NCBI RefSeq assembly: GCF_009193185.1
Contig: NZ_VUKF01000007.1
Span: forward strand, 1-64,000
Direction of reading: 5' to 3'
Source: Georgenia thermotolerans
GTDB lineage: Bacteria > Actinomycetota > Actinomycetes > Actinomycetales > Actinomycetaceae
Length of the DNA stretch: 64,000 nucleotides
Below are positions 34,100 through 42,142 of the stretch, in pieces. The number at the start of each line of letters is the position of its first letter. Position 1 is the first letter of the stretch. The position numbers and the translations under genes are program-made. Below the pieces are notes generated by a model. The model ran no database searches and had not been told where the DNA came from. It worked only from the letters and a program-made list of their open reading frames with translations.

Positions 34100-35083
34100 G
34101 TGAGCACCCTGGTGATTGGCGGCGCCGGCTACATCGGCGCCCATGTGGTCCGTCTGCTGCTCGAGCGCGGGGAGGACGTCGTCGTCGTCGACGACCTGTC
34201 CACCGGCACCGGCGAGCGGGTCGGGCAGGCGACGCTGGCCGAGCTGGACGTCGCCGCCCCGGGCGGGCAGGAGGCCCTCGAGAAGCTCATGACGGAGCGG
34301 GGTGTCACCGCCGTCATCCACTTCGCGGCGAAGAAGCAGGTGGGCGAGTCGGTTGCGAAGCCGGCCTGGTACTACCAGCAGAACGTCGGTGGCCTGGCGA
34401 ACGTCCTCGCCGCCATGGAGAACGCCGGCGTGAGCAACATGATCTTCTCCTCCTCGGCCGCCGTGTATGGCATGCCGGACGTCGGCCTCGTTCAGGAGGA
34501 CATCGACTGCCGCCCCATCAACCCCTACGGCGAGACCAAGCTCGTCGGGGAGTGGATGCTCGCCGACTGCGAGCGCGCCTGGGGGCTGCGCTGGGCCGCG
34601 CTGCGCTACTTCAACGTCGCCGGCGCCGGCTGGCCCGAGCTGGGCGACCCGGCGATCCTCAACCTCGTGCCCATGGTGCTCGACCGCCTCGCCCGCGGGG
34701 ACCGGCCGAAGATCTTCGGCGACGACTACCCCACGCCGGACGGCACCTGCATCCGCGACTACATCCACGTCCTCGACCTCGCCCACGCCCACCTTGCCGC
34801 CATGGACTACCTCGAGGGCGACGCCCCGCTCGCCGAGCACATCTTCAATGTCGGCACGGGGGAGGGCGCCTCGGTGCGCCAGGTCGTCGACACCCTCGGT
34901 GAGGTCTCCGGCCTGGACACCACGGCGGACGTCGAGCCCCGCCGCCCGGGCGACCCACCGCGTCTCGTCGGCGACCCGGAGCGCATCAAGCAGGTGCTGG
35001 GCTGGAAGGCCGAGCACCGCCTCGAGGACATCATCCGCAGCGCCTGGGAGGCCTGGCAGGTCGGGCCGCGACGTATCGGCTGA
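34100..35083 (+). CDS. galE: UDP-glucose 4-epimerase
   Basis: Interconverts UDP-glucose and UDP-galactose, supplying galactose or galactofuranose for the wall glycans made by genes at the right end of the window. The protein (327 residues) is an extended short-chain dehydrogenase with the NAD motif GGAGYIG (7-13), SSSAAVYG near 118, the catalytic Tyr143 and Lys147 in NPYGETK, and ALRYFNVAGA. Length matches bacterial GalE. The start at GTG 34100 puts the NAD motif at the expected place; upstream in-frame codons are not conserved-looking. Confidence 0.93.
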   Translation: MSTLVIGGAGYIGAHVVRLLLERGEDVVVVDDLSTGTGERVGQATLAELDVAAPGGQEALEKLMTERGVTAVIHFAAKKQVGESVAKPAWYYQQNVGGLANVLAAMENAGVSNMIFSSSAAVYGMPDVGLVQEDIDCRPINPYGETKLVGEWMLADCERAWGLRWAALRYFNVAGAGWPELGDPAILNLVPMVLDRLARGDRPKIFGDDYPTPDGTCIRDYIHVLDLAHAHLAAMDYLEGDAPLAEHIFNVGTGEGASVRQVVDTLGEVSGLDTTADVEPRRPGDPPRLVGDPERIKQVLGWKAEHRLEDIIRSAWEAWQVGPRRIG

Positions 35084-35272
35084 CGTTCGAGCGGTCGGCG
35101 GCGTCTGCGCGCCCTTCTCCGACGCCACGTCGCTGTCGGCTTCGCGTCGTCGGGCCCCACGTTCGGTGGTGGGCCGCTAGTTCGGGCTGTGGCCCCCGCC
35201 CGTTCATGGACGGGTCATGTCCGCTACCTAGCGTGCCGGTGAGCTATCAGCCGGCACGAACAGGAGCAGGGC

Positions 35273-37096
35273 ATGACATCGGCACTCACACGACGCGGCG
35301 TCCTCACGGCAGGAGCGGCACTGGGGATCGGGGCCGCCGTTGGCCCGGTTCCGGCCGTCGCTGCTCCCGCCCGCGCCAACGGGCGCGGTACACGGGGTAC
35401 CCGCGCCATCAGCATGGCGATGCACATCCACTCGTCCTTCAGCGAGGGCGTCGGCAGCATGGAGGCACACCTCCAGCAGGCCACCGAGCACGGCGTCGAC
35501 GTCATCTGGTGGACCGACCACGACTTCCGCATGCAGGCCCACGGCTACCGCCACGCGGTGCGCTTCGAGGGCCTCAACGAGGCCGAGAACAAGCGCTCAT
35601 GGACCTGGAAGCAGATTCTCGCGGGCAGCCCACTCGACATCGCCACCGCGGCCTTTGTCGCCGAGCCCCACACCCCCGACGAGCCGGGCAAGGCCATGCG
35701 TCTCACCGCCCAGGGGCCGGCAGCGCAGTGGGGTGAGCTGCTCTACGAGGGCATCGCGTGGAACAGCACCTACACCACGAGCGTGGCCGGCACCGTGCTG
35801 GAGCTCGACGTGCTCGCCGAGCAGCTGAGCGCCGACGCCGAGCTCGTCGTGCGTGTGATGTCCTCCTACCGCCCCGCCACCGGCGGGCGCCCCAAGGGGC
35901 GCTACACCCTCGAGTACCGCATCGGCGAGCAGACCGGGCGCTGGACGGAGGAGAACGGGCTGCTCGGCGTCGTCGGCATCGCCGCCGTCCCCGGGCAGTG
36001 GCAGCGGCTCGCGCTGGACCTCGAGGCCGACGTCGCGGCGCTGTGGCCGGACCTCCTGGCCGCCGACTCCGGCCTGCACCGGCTCCGTGTCGGCGCCCGC
36101 TCCCGCAACGGCGCCTTGGCCTCGGGCCTGTTCGACCGGCTGCGGTTCGTGCGCACGGGCCGCGACGGCGACGCCACGGTCGCGATCCAGGCCGCCCTGA
36201 TGGAGGAGTACGCGCGCCGCTACCCGGCTGTGCGTCAGTTCCACGGCTCCGAGCTCTCTCTCGTGCGCCACCTCAACTTCTACGGCGGGAACTTCACCCT
36301 CCCCGACTACGGCGATGCCCCACCTACCAAGGTCAAGACGGTCCAGGCGGCCCTGGACATGGTCGACTTCGTCCACGCGAACCAGGGCCTCGTGACCTTC
36401 AACCACCCGCTGGAGGAGGCCCCGTCCGGTCCGGGGCTCGCCCGCCTGCTCATCGAGACCCACTCGCTGGGCGCCGACATGGTGGAGATCGGCAGCAAGG
36501 AGGACTTCGGCGAGTCGGTCTACGGCTTCGACGCCGCCGCCCGCAACGCCGTTCTCGTCACCGCCACCGGGGTGAGCGACGACCACGGCGGCCAGGACTG
36601 GATCGGCCAGAAGCAGCGGTGGATCACCTCCGTGTGGGCCGACTCCACCGAGGAGGCCGACCTGTTCGCCGCCCTGCGCGGGGGCCGCGCCTGGTTCTAC
36701 GACCCCCAGTTCTGGCGCGGAGAGCTCGACATCGTCGTCCAGGGCGTGGTGCCCATGGGCGGCGTCGCCGTCACGCCGGCCGCCCAGGTCCCGGTGGAGG
36801 TCACCGCTACGGACCTGCCCGACGGCGCCACCGTGCGGCTCGTCGTCGGCAAGGTGGACTTCGCCGGGCTGGCCGACCCCACCCCGGCCATCACCAGCCA
36901 GGACCTGGAGATGAAGGGCAAGCGCGGGCACGTGGTGCTGCCGGTGCCGTCCGGGCGGTACGTGCGCGTGGAGGTCCGCGGCGCGGACGACGCCGTCATC
37001 GGCTTCTCCAACCCGGTGTGGATCCTCGACCGCGAGCCGGCCGGCGGCGTGCCGGCCGAGCGGCGCGGCGGCTACGGGTGGGCGCTGCGCCGGTAG
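35273..37096 (+). CDS. Tat-exported PHP-domain phosphoesterase
   Basis: A 607-residue secreted protein. The N-terminus has a twin-arginine signal (TRRGVLTAGAALGIG, cleavage after AVAAPA). The PHP metal motifs are visible: MHIHSSFSEG near 50, WWTDHD near 80, HGSELS near 323, FNHPL near 380 and SDDHGG near 437. An insertion of about 200 residues between motifs 2 and 3 looks like a beta-sandwich, and a C-terminal beta domain (about 490-607) ends the protein. It should be a metal-dependent phosphoesterase acting outside the cell on an unknown substrate. The ATG has AGGAGCAG upstream. Confidence 0.82.
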   Translation: MTSALTRRGVLTAGAALGIGAAVGPVPAVAAPARANGRGTRGTRAISMAMHIHSSFSEGVGSMEAHLQQATEHGVDVIWWTDHDFRMQAHGYRHAVRFEGLNEAENKRSWTWKQILAGSPLDIATAAFVAEPHTPDEPGKAMRLTAQGPAAQWGELLYEGIAWNSTYTTSVAGTVLELDVLAEQLSADAELVVRVMSSYRPATGGRPKGRYTLEYRIGEQTGRWTEENGLLGVVGIAAVPGQWQRLALDLEADVAALWPDLLAADSGLHRLRVGARSRNGALASGLFDRLRFVRTGRDGDATVAIQAALMEEYARRYPAVRQFHGSELSLVRHLNFYGGNFTLPDYGDAPPTKVKTVQAALDMVDFVHANQGLVTFNHPLEEAPSGPGLARLLIETHSLGADMVEIGSKEDFGESVYGFDAAARNAVLVTATGVSDDHGGQDWIGQKQRWITSVWADSTEEADLFAALRGGRAWFYDPQFWRGELDIVVQGVVPMGGVAVTPAAQVPVEVTATDLPDGATVRLVVGKVDFAGLADPTPAITSQDLEMKGKRGHVVLPVPSGRYVRVEVRGADDAVIGFSNPVWILDREPAGGVPAERRGGYGWALRR

Positions 37097-37113
37097 GGGC
37101 CGGCGCGGGTGGC

Positions 37114-37132
37114 GGTGCGCGGAAGGCGCACC
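37114..37132 (+). terminator. terminator hairpin of the PHP gene
   Basis: GGTGCGC (37114-37120) and GCGCACC (37126-37132) with a GGAAG loop, 17 bases after the stop. Confidence 0.5.
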
Positions 37133-37269
37133 GCTGCCCACGGCCGTTCTCCACGCCGTTACCCACGGGTTACCGCTGAGTCATCCGGACGCTCTACCCT
37201 GTCAGGTGCAGTCCCACCGGCGCAGTTGCAGCAGCGCCCGGGACGGGGGCGCATGGAGGAAAGTCACGC

Positions 37270-37422
37270 ATGTCCATCACCCCACTGAAGTTCAGTCCCG
37301 CCACCGGCCGGAAGCGGCCCGTCACGAGTGCACGTAAGCGGCCGTCCCGCCTGGGGGTCGGCCCTCGCATCGTCGCCGCGGCGAAGCCGACCCGGGTGGC
37401 TGGAGACCGAGACGGTCGGTAA
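37270..37422 (+). CDS. possible 50-residue basic protein or remnant of a secreted protein
   Basis: ATG 37270 lies nine bases after GGAGGA. The frame encodes 50 residues, starting MSITPLKFSPATGRKRPV and rich in Arg and Lys, with a weak hydrophobic patch (LGVGPRIVAAA). TAA is followed eight bases later by a 7-bp hairpin. Promoter, ribosome site, frame and terminator thus form a compact unit. The basic start followed by a short hydrophobic patch also looks like a truncated signal peptide of a wall hydrolase. So it may be either a real small gene or the 5' stump of a lost one. Confidence 0.42.
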   Translation: MSITPLKFSPATGRKRPVTSARKRPSRLGVGPRIVAAAKPTRVAGDRDGR

Positions 37423-37429
37423 CAACTGG

Positions 37430-37447
37430 GCCGGCTGAGGAGCCGGC
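37430..37447 (+). terminator. hairpin after the 50-codon frame
   Basis: GCCGGCT (37430-37436) and AGCCGGC (37441-37447), four-base loop, seven bases after the TAA. Confidence 0.4.
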
Positions 37448-37622
37448 GCGGCTCGCCAGCGCGGCGGACCACCAGCGACCCGCGGGCGCCGACGGACCGG
37501 TGCCCCACATCACGGCCGACGCGCTGAGATCCGGGCTTTTTCGCCCATCGACGCCCGTGTGACATGGTGGCCGAAGGTTCTACGTGCGGATCGGAGATGG
37601 TGTGGAGCTGGCGAGGCAACGC

Positions 37623-38558
37623 ATGACCGGCAAGCAGGAATCGGTTCGGAACGGCGCATCCGCCGGTCACGCGGGCCGCCCCCGGCCGCCGCGCCTGGTC
37701 GCCACCGACATCGACGGCACCATCCTGCCCCACGGGGGAGCGATCTCCGCCCGCACCCGCGCGGCCCTCCAGGGCTCCGTACGCCGGGGCGTGCCCGTGC
37801 TCCTCGTCACCGGCCGGCCGCCGCGCTGGCTGCCGCCCGTGCTCGAGGCCACCGGTCACCGCGGGCCGGTCATCTGCGCCAACGGCGCGGTGGTGCTCGA
37901 CGGCCACAGCCGGGTCGCCACCGCCCACCCCATCTCGCCCGAGCACGTCCGCGAGGTGGCCGGCCGTCTGCGCGCGCGGGTGCCGGACGTGATCTTCGCC
38001 GTCGAGACCACCGAGGACCTCCGGGTCGAGAGCGGCTACCTCGAGCTTCGGGGACGACGGCGGGCGGAGGGCCTGGTGCCGAAGCTCCCGCCGCGGATCC
38101 GGCACGCCAGGCAGGTGGAGGACCTTCTCGACGGCGCCCCCATCGTCAAGGCCGTCGCCCTGAGCCCGGCCTCGCGCCCGGACGAGCTCCTGGCCCTGGG
38201 GCGGGCCCACCTGTCAGACCTCGTCGCCCCCACCCACTCCAGCACCGGGATGGCCCTGCTCGAGATGGGCCCGCTGGGGGTGTCCAAGGCCTCCACGCTG
38301 GCCGACGTCGCCGGGTCCCTCGGCGTCGCGCGGTCGGACGTGGTGGCGTTCGGGGACATGCCGAACGACGTGGAGATGCTGCGCTGGGCGGGGCGAGGCT
38401 ATGCGATGAGCGGCGGCCACCCGGACGCGGTCGCCGCGGCCGCGCACGTCGCGCGGCCCGCGGCCGAGGACGGCGTCGCTCAGGTGCTCGAGCAGCTCCT
38501 CGACCTGGCAGGCGGCCCAACCTCCGACGAGCCGGTGTCACTGGCCGGCACCCACTAA
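37623..38558 (+). CDS. HAD-superfamily (Cof type) sugar phosphatase
   Basis: A 311-residue HAD phosphatase of the Cof/YbiV subfamily. Motif I is ATDIDGTIL near residue 30 (nucleophile Asp in D-x-D), motif II LVTGRPP near 65, a motif III Lys after the type IIB cap (VSKASTL), and motif IV FGDMPNDVEML. The family dephosphorylates sugar phosphates or FMN-like substrates in the cytosol. ATG 37623 was chosen with GCGAGG upstream; GTG 37584 in frame is an alternative that adds 13 residues. It is convergent with the pucR-like gene, ten bases away. Confidence 0.88.
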   Translation: MTGKQESVRNGASAGHAGRPRPPRLVATDIDGTILPHGGAISARTRAALQGSVRRGVPVLLVTGRPPRWLPPVLEATGHRGPVICANGAVVLDGHSRVATAHPISPEHVREVAGRLRARVPDVIFAVETTEDLRVESGYLELRGRRRAEGLVPKLPPRIRHARQVEDLLDGAPIVKAVALSPASRPDELLALGRAHLSDLVAPTHSSTGMALLEMGPLGVSKASTLADVAGSLGVARSDVVAFGDMPNDVEMLRWAGRGYAMSGGHPDAVAAAAHVARPAAEDGVAQVLEQLLDLAGGPTSDEPVSLAGTH

Positions 38559-38568
38559 GCGCGCCGAG

Positions 38569-40197
38569 TCAGCGCGCGGCGACGTCCTTCGCAAGCAGCG
38601 CCACGTGCAGCCCGGTACGGGTCTCGGCGTCGGCGAGGTCCGCGCCCAGTACCCGCTCGATGCTGCGCAGCCGCGCGTACAGGGCCTGCCGGCTCAGGTG
38701 GGACGCGCGCGCCAACGCCGCGATGTTGCCGCCCGCCTCGAGGTACTGGCGCAACACGTCCACCAGCCCCTCGCCGTGCTTGGCGTCGTGGACGAGCAGG
38801 GCCTGCAGCTCCCGCTCGGCGAAGGCGGTCACCCGGGCGTCGTCGCCGAGGAGCATGAGGAGGCCACGGATGCCGATGTCGGTGATGCGGTAGTAGGCGG
38901 GGCGCTGCCTTTCGGGCATGAGCGCCGCCGCGCGGGCGACGTACGCGGCTTCGGCCAGGTCGGCCCCCGCGCGCACGAGCCCGTCGCGCTCGCGGACCGT
39001 CGCCCGCACGTGACGCACCGGTGTGCCGTCCAGCGCCCGGGCCAGCCGGTCCAGGGTCGTGGTCTCGGTGAGCTTGCCGGTCAGGGCGACCAGGGCGCCC
39101 ACGACGCCATCCTCGATCGGCGCCACGAGGGCGGACAGCCGGGCCGTCGCCGCGGCGGCAACGACGGTCTCGGCGAGCTCCTGGTCCCGCTGGGGGGCAG
39201 CGAGGATGCCAGACCCGTGCGCCGAGCCGTCGCGCTCGGCCGCCGGGCCCACCGGCGCGAGGCACACGGCCAGGTAGCGCGAGGCCGGTGCGAGGCCGAG
39301 CGCCCCGGCTGCGGCCCGCAGGTCCTCCTCGACGCCGCCGCGCGCGTGCAACAGCTCGCCAAGCAGACGCGCGTGGGCCCTCGCTCGCACGGAGGCGACG
39401 TCGCGCTCCAGAAGACGTGCGACGGCGAGCGCCTGGGCAGCGCGCTCGAGCAGCATCTGGGCGGCGGGTTCCGGCACGGCGGGGGAGCCGACGAGCACCA
39501 GGCGGCCCCACACCCCCTGCCGCGGGCCGACGTCGGTGACCAGCCAGCCCTGCTCGGGGGCCGCCCGCGTGCCCGCGCCCTCCGCGGCGAGCCGTGAGCG
39601 GGCGGACCAGTCGCGGAGAACCTCGCTCGCGGACGCCCCGGCGAGCGCGTGCGCCACCGCCTCGTGCCCGAGGTCCTCGAGGACGACGGCGGCGCCCGCC
39701 ATCGCCGCCGTGCGGTCGACGATCGTCTGGGCGTCGGCGCCCTCGACACCGAACGCGGTGAACGCCTCGTGGACCTGGCGCGCGAAGGTCAGGAGGTCGT
39801 GCTGCTCGTCGACGATCTGGGCGTGCACCGCCTCGGTGATCGTCACGAACTTGACCACCTTGTGCAGCGCGATCACCGGAAGCTCAGCGTCCGCCGCCTC
39901 GGCCACCATGACGTCGGGCACCTTGGCGAAGCGCCGGCCCAGCTCGATGACGAGGGCCACCGCCCCCGCATCGACCAGCGCGCGGACGTAGCCGCGCTGC
40001 TCGCCGGGGTCGTCCGGAAGCGCGATGAGCGTGGTGAGCAGCAGCTCCCCGCCGGACAGGAGGCCTGTGGGATCCGGGCCTTCGAAGACGTGCACCCAAC
40101 GCACCGTCCGGTCCACCCGGTCGGCGGCGCACAGCACCTCGGGATGGCCGGCCTGGACGGCCGGGGTGGCCAGCACCTGGCCGACGCTCACGGGCAT
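38569..40197 (-). CDS. PucR-family transcriptional regulator
   Basis: A 542-residue regulator. The N-terminal PucR domain (about 5-125) contains VGQVLATPAVQAGHPEVL and GELLLTTLIAL. A middle GGDEF-like/CdaR region is followed by the C-terminal helix-turn-helix (about 480-535) with LRQYLEAGGNIAALARASHLSRQALYARL. Such proteins respond to purine or amino-acid catabolites and switch on degradation genes. It lies directly downstream of the NCS1 transporter and near the dehydrogenase and aminotransferase genes, which it probably controls. TACACT (40205-40210) ends seven bases before the ATG. Confidence 0.87.
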   Translation of the reverse strand: MPVSVGQVLATPAVQAGHPEVLCAADRVDRTVRWVHVFEGPDPTGLLSGGELLLTTLIALPDDPGEQRGYVRALVDAGAVALVIELGRRFAKVPDVMVAEAADAELPVIALHKVVKFVTITEAVHAQIVDEQHDLLTFARQVHEAFTAFGVEGADAQTIVDRTAAMAGAAVVLEDLGHEAVAHALAGASASEVLRDWSARSRLAAEGAGTRAAPEQGWLVTDVGPRQGVWGRLVLVGSPAVPEPAAQMLLERAAQALAVARLLERDVASVRARAHARLLGELLHARGGVEEDLRAAAGALGLAPASRYLAVCLAPVGPAAERDGSAHGSGILAAPQRDQELAETVVAAAATARLSALVAPIEDGVVGALVALTGKLTETTTLDRLARALDGTPVRHVRATVRERDGLVRAGADLAEAAYVARAAALMPERQRPAYYRITDIGIRGLLMLLGDDARVTAFAERELQALLVHDAKHGEGLVDVLRQYLEAGGNIAALARASHLSRQALYARLRSIERVLGADLADAETRTGLHVALLAKDVAAR

Positions 40198-40311
40198 GCG
40201 CCAGAGTGTATGAGCGACGCGCCGTCTGGCGGACACATTGGCCAGCGGCCTGGCGCGCGGCGGGACCACGCGAATGAGCCACACGGTATCGACGAGCGGC
40301 GCCCTCTCGGC

Positions 40312-41808
40312 CTACGGCAGGACCTCGGGCGGCTCGGCTTCGGCCAGCTGGCCCGGCGTCTCCCGCTCGAGGCTGGTGGCGGCGCGTACCGATGCCGCGA
40401 TCGACGGGTCGTTGCGGGCGATGGCGTAGTGGACCGCTGCCGCCAGGCCCGCGCCGATGAACCACGAGAAGGGTGCCAGGACGGCGAACACGGGCACCAG
40501 GGCCACGATGACGGTGGGGATGGCGGCGAAGAGGAACGACACGACGGCCTTGGAGTTCCAGCCGCGCTTGTAGGAGTAGTAGCCGTCCTCGCGGAAGAGG
40601 TCCGCCACCACCACCTTCTGCCGACGGAGGATGTAGTAGTCGGTGGCGATGACGCCGAAGAGCGGACCGAGGACGGCGCCGAGCCCGCCGAGGAAGAGGT
40701 TCACGGCCTGCGGGTTGTTGTACAGGTTCCACGGCGTGATCACGAGGGCGACGACGGCCGCGATGAGCCCGCCCTTGCGGAAGTCGATCTTCGACGGCCA
40801 GGCGTTCGCGAGGTCGTAGGCAGGGGAGACGAAGTTGGCCACGACGTTGATGCCCAGCGTGGCGACGGCGAACGTCACGGCCCCCAGGAGGAGGGCGACC
40901 ATGTTGTTCATGCGGCCGACGAGCTCGACCGGGTCGTAGATGTACTGCCCGTAGACCTGGAAGGAGCCGGCGGTGACGACCACGGAGACGATCGAGAACG
41001 CGATGAAGTTCACCGGCAGGCCCCACACGTTCGCCTTGGTGACGGCCCGGCGGGTCGGGGCGAAGCGAGAGAAGTCGCAGAAGTTGAGCAGGAGGGTGGA
41101 GAAGTAGGCCACCGTCAGGGCGATCGCCGCGAAGAAGGCCTGCGCCACGCCCCACTTGGCGACGCCGCCGGGAAGGGAGAACGAGATGTGCCAGCCGGCG
41201 GCGTTGAGGACGTAGAGCGTGAGCAGGAGCATGACGACCCACACGGCGGGCCCGGCCCAGTCCTGGAACCTGCGGATCGTCTCCATGCCGTTGCGCAGCA
41301 GGAGCAGCTGCAGCGCCCACATGATGAGGAAGGCGATCCAGCCGAGCGTCGACTCCCCGAGCAGGCTGTTGTGGGTGAGCCGCCCGAGGTCGGGCCAGAT
41401 CCGCAGGGCGATGACGAGGACCGCCCGGGAGGCGAGCCAGGTCTGGATGCCGTACCAGGCGATCGCGACGAGGCCGCGCGTCAGCGCGGGCAGGTTCGCC
41501 CCGAAGGTGCCGAAGGAAATGCGCGCTAGAACGGGGTACGGCAGGCCCGTCTTCTGGCCCGCCCAGCCGCTGAGGTTCATCAGCAGGAAGACCAGGATGA
41601 TGCCGACCACCAGGGCACCGAAGACCTGGAATCCGCCAAGCCCCAGGGCGAACAGCCCGGCGGCGAAGGTGTACCCGCCGATGGAGTGGATGTCGGACAT
41701 CCACATGGCGAAGAGCGAGTAGAAGCCCCACTTGCGGTGCTCGGCCGGAGCGAGGTCCGCGTTGTAGAGCCGTGGGCTGAAGCCCGGGGGGACGTTGCTC
41801 GTTGACAT
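40312..41808 (-). CDS. NCS1-family nucleobase:cation symporter
   Basis: A 498-residue importer with about 12 transmembrane helices, of the NCS1 family (cytosine, uracil, allantoin, hydantoin). Family features are the N-terminal LYNADLAPAEHRKWGFYSLFAMWMSDIHSIGGYTFAAGLF, shared with hydantoin and uracil carriers, ISFGTFGANLPALTRG, and the intracellular NFCDFSRF segment. The ATG has GAGGTGA upstream. It is divergent from the semialdehyde dehydrogenase gene and is followed by a PucR regulator, which suggests uptake of a pyrimidine or related compound whose carbon ends as a semialdehyde. Confidence 0.88.
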   Translation of the reverse strand: MSTSNVPPGFSPRLYNADLAPAEHRKWGFYSLFAMWMSDIHSIGGYTFAAGLFALGLGGFQVFGALVVGIILVFLLMNLSGWAGQKTGLPYPVLARISFGTFGANLPALTRGLVAIAWYGIQTWLASRAVLVIALRIWPDLGRLTHNSLLGESTLGWIAFLIMWALQLLLLRNGMETIRRFQDWAGPAVWVVMLLLTLYVLNAAGWHISFSLPGGVAKWGVAQAFFAAIALTVAYFSTLLLNFCDFSRFAPTRRAVTKANVWGLPVNFIAFSIVSVVVTAGSFQVYGQYIYDPVELVGRMNNMVALLLGAVTFAVATLGINVVANFVSPAYDLANAWPSKIDFRKGGLIAAVVALVITPWNLYNNPQAVNLFLGGLGAVLGPLFGVIATDYYILRRQKVVVADLFREDGYYSYKRGWNSKAVVSFLFAAIPTVIVALVPVFAVLAPFSWFIGAGLAAAVHYAIARNDPSIAASVRAATSLERETPGQLAEAEPPEVLP

Positions 41809-42142
41809 GCGGGTCACCTCATCGTCGAGATGCGGGCCTTCCCCGGCCCCGGCCCTGGGGATGTCGTGTTGTGGAGGTCGTTCTCCGAGCGCATGATCCA
41901 CCGCTGCGCCACAGTTGAGGGCCGGTGGTGTGCGGCCGAGGAGCTCAGCTGCGCGTCGCGCAGTTGTCAGCGTATTCCGCCCGATGGGGGCTGTCGCGCC
42001 TGGTCCGCGGCCGGGGCGACGCGTCCGCTCTCGGCGCCGACACAGTGTGTGAATGTCGGCCGACGGCGCGACACTATGCCGCTTCCCTGCACAGTCAGCG
42101 GTGACCACACTCGGGTCATCACCCGTGCCCGAAGGAGCCGCC
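41809..42142. promoter_or_regulatory. divergent control region of the NCS1 and dehydrogenase genes
   Basis: A 334-base divergent intergenic region. A perfect 5-1-5 palindrome ACACAGTGTGT lies at 42040-42050, about 100 bases before the dehydrogenase ATG, and is a candidate PucR operator. A possible -10 (CACTAT) follows near 42072. No gene seen. Confidence 0.4.

Larger units (their letters stand above)
37133..37622. other. intergenic region between PHP and HAD genes
   Basis: These 490 bases hold a candidate promoter (TACCCT, 37195-37200), a structured leader with a GCGCCC/GGGCGC hairpin (37234-37252), a 50-codon frame (separate entry) and a hairpin after it (37430-37447). From 37448 to the HAD gene I see nothing definite. 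Confidence 0.4.

Noticed and set aside
37206-37338. A GTG-started frame five bases after the TACCCT box, overlapping the 50-codon gene in another phase
   Set aside because: The spacing is short, there is no ribosome site, and the peptide looks random. The ATG at 37270 with GGAGGA is better supported.
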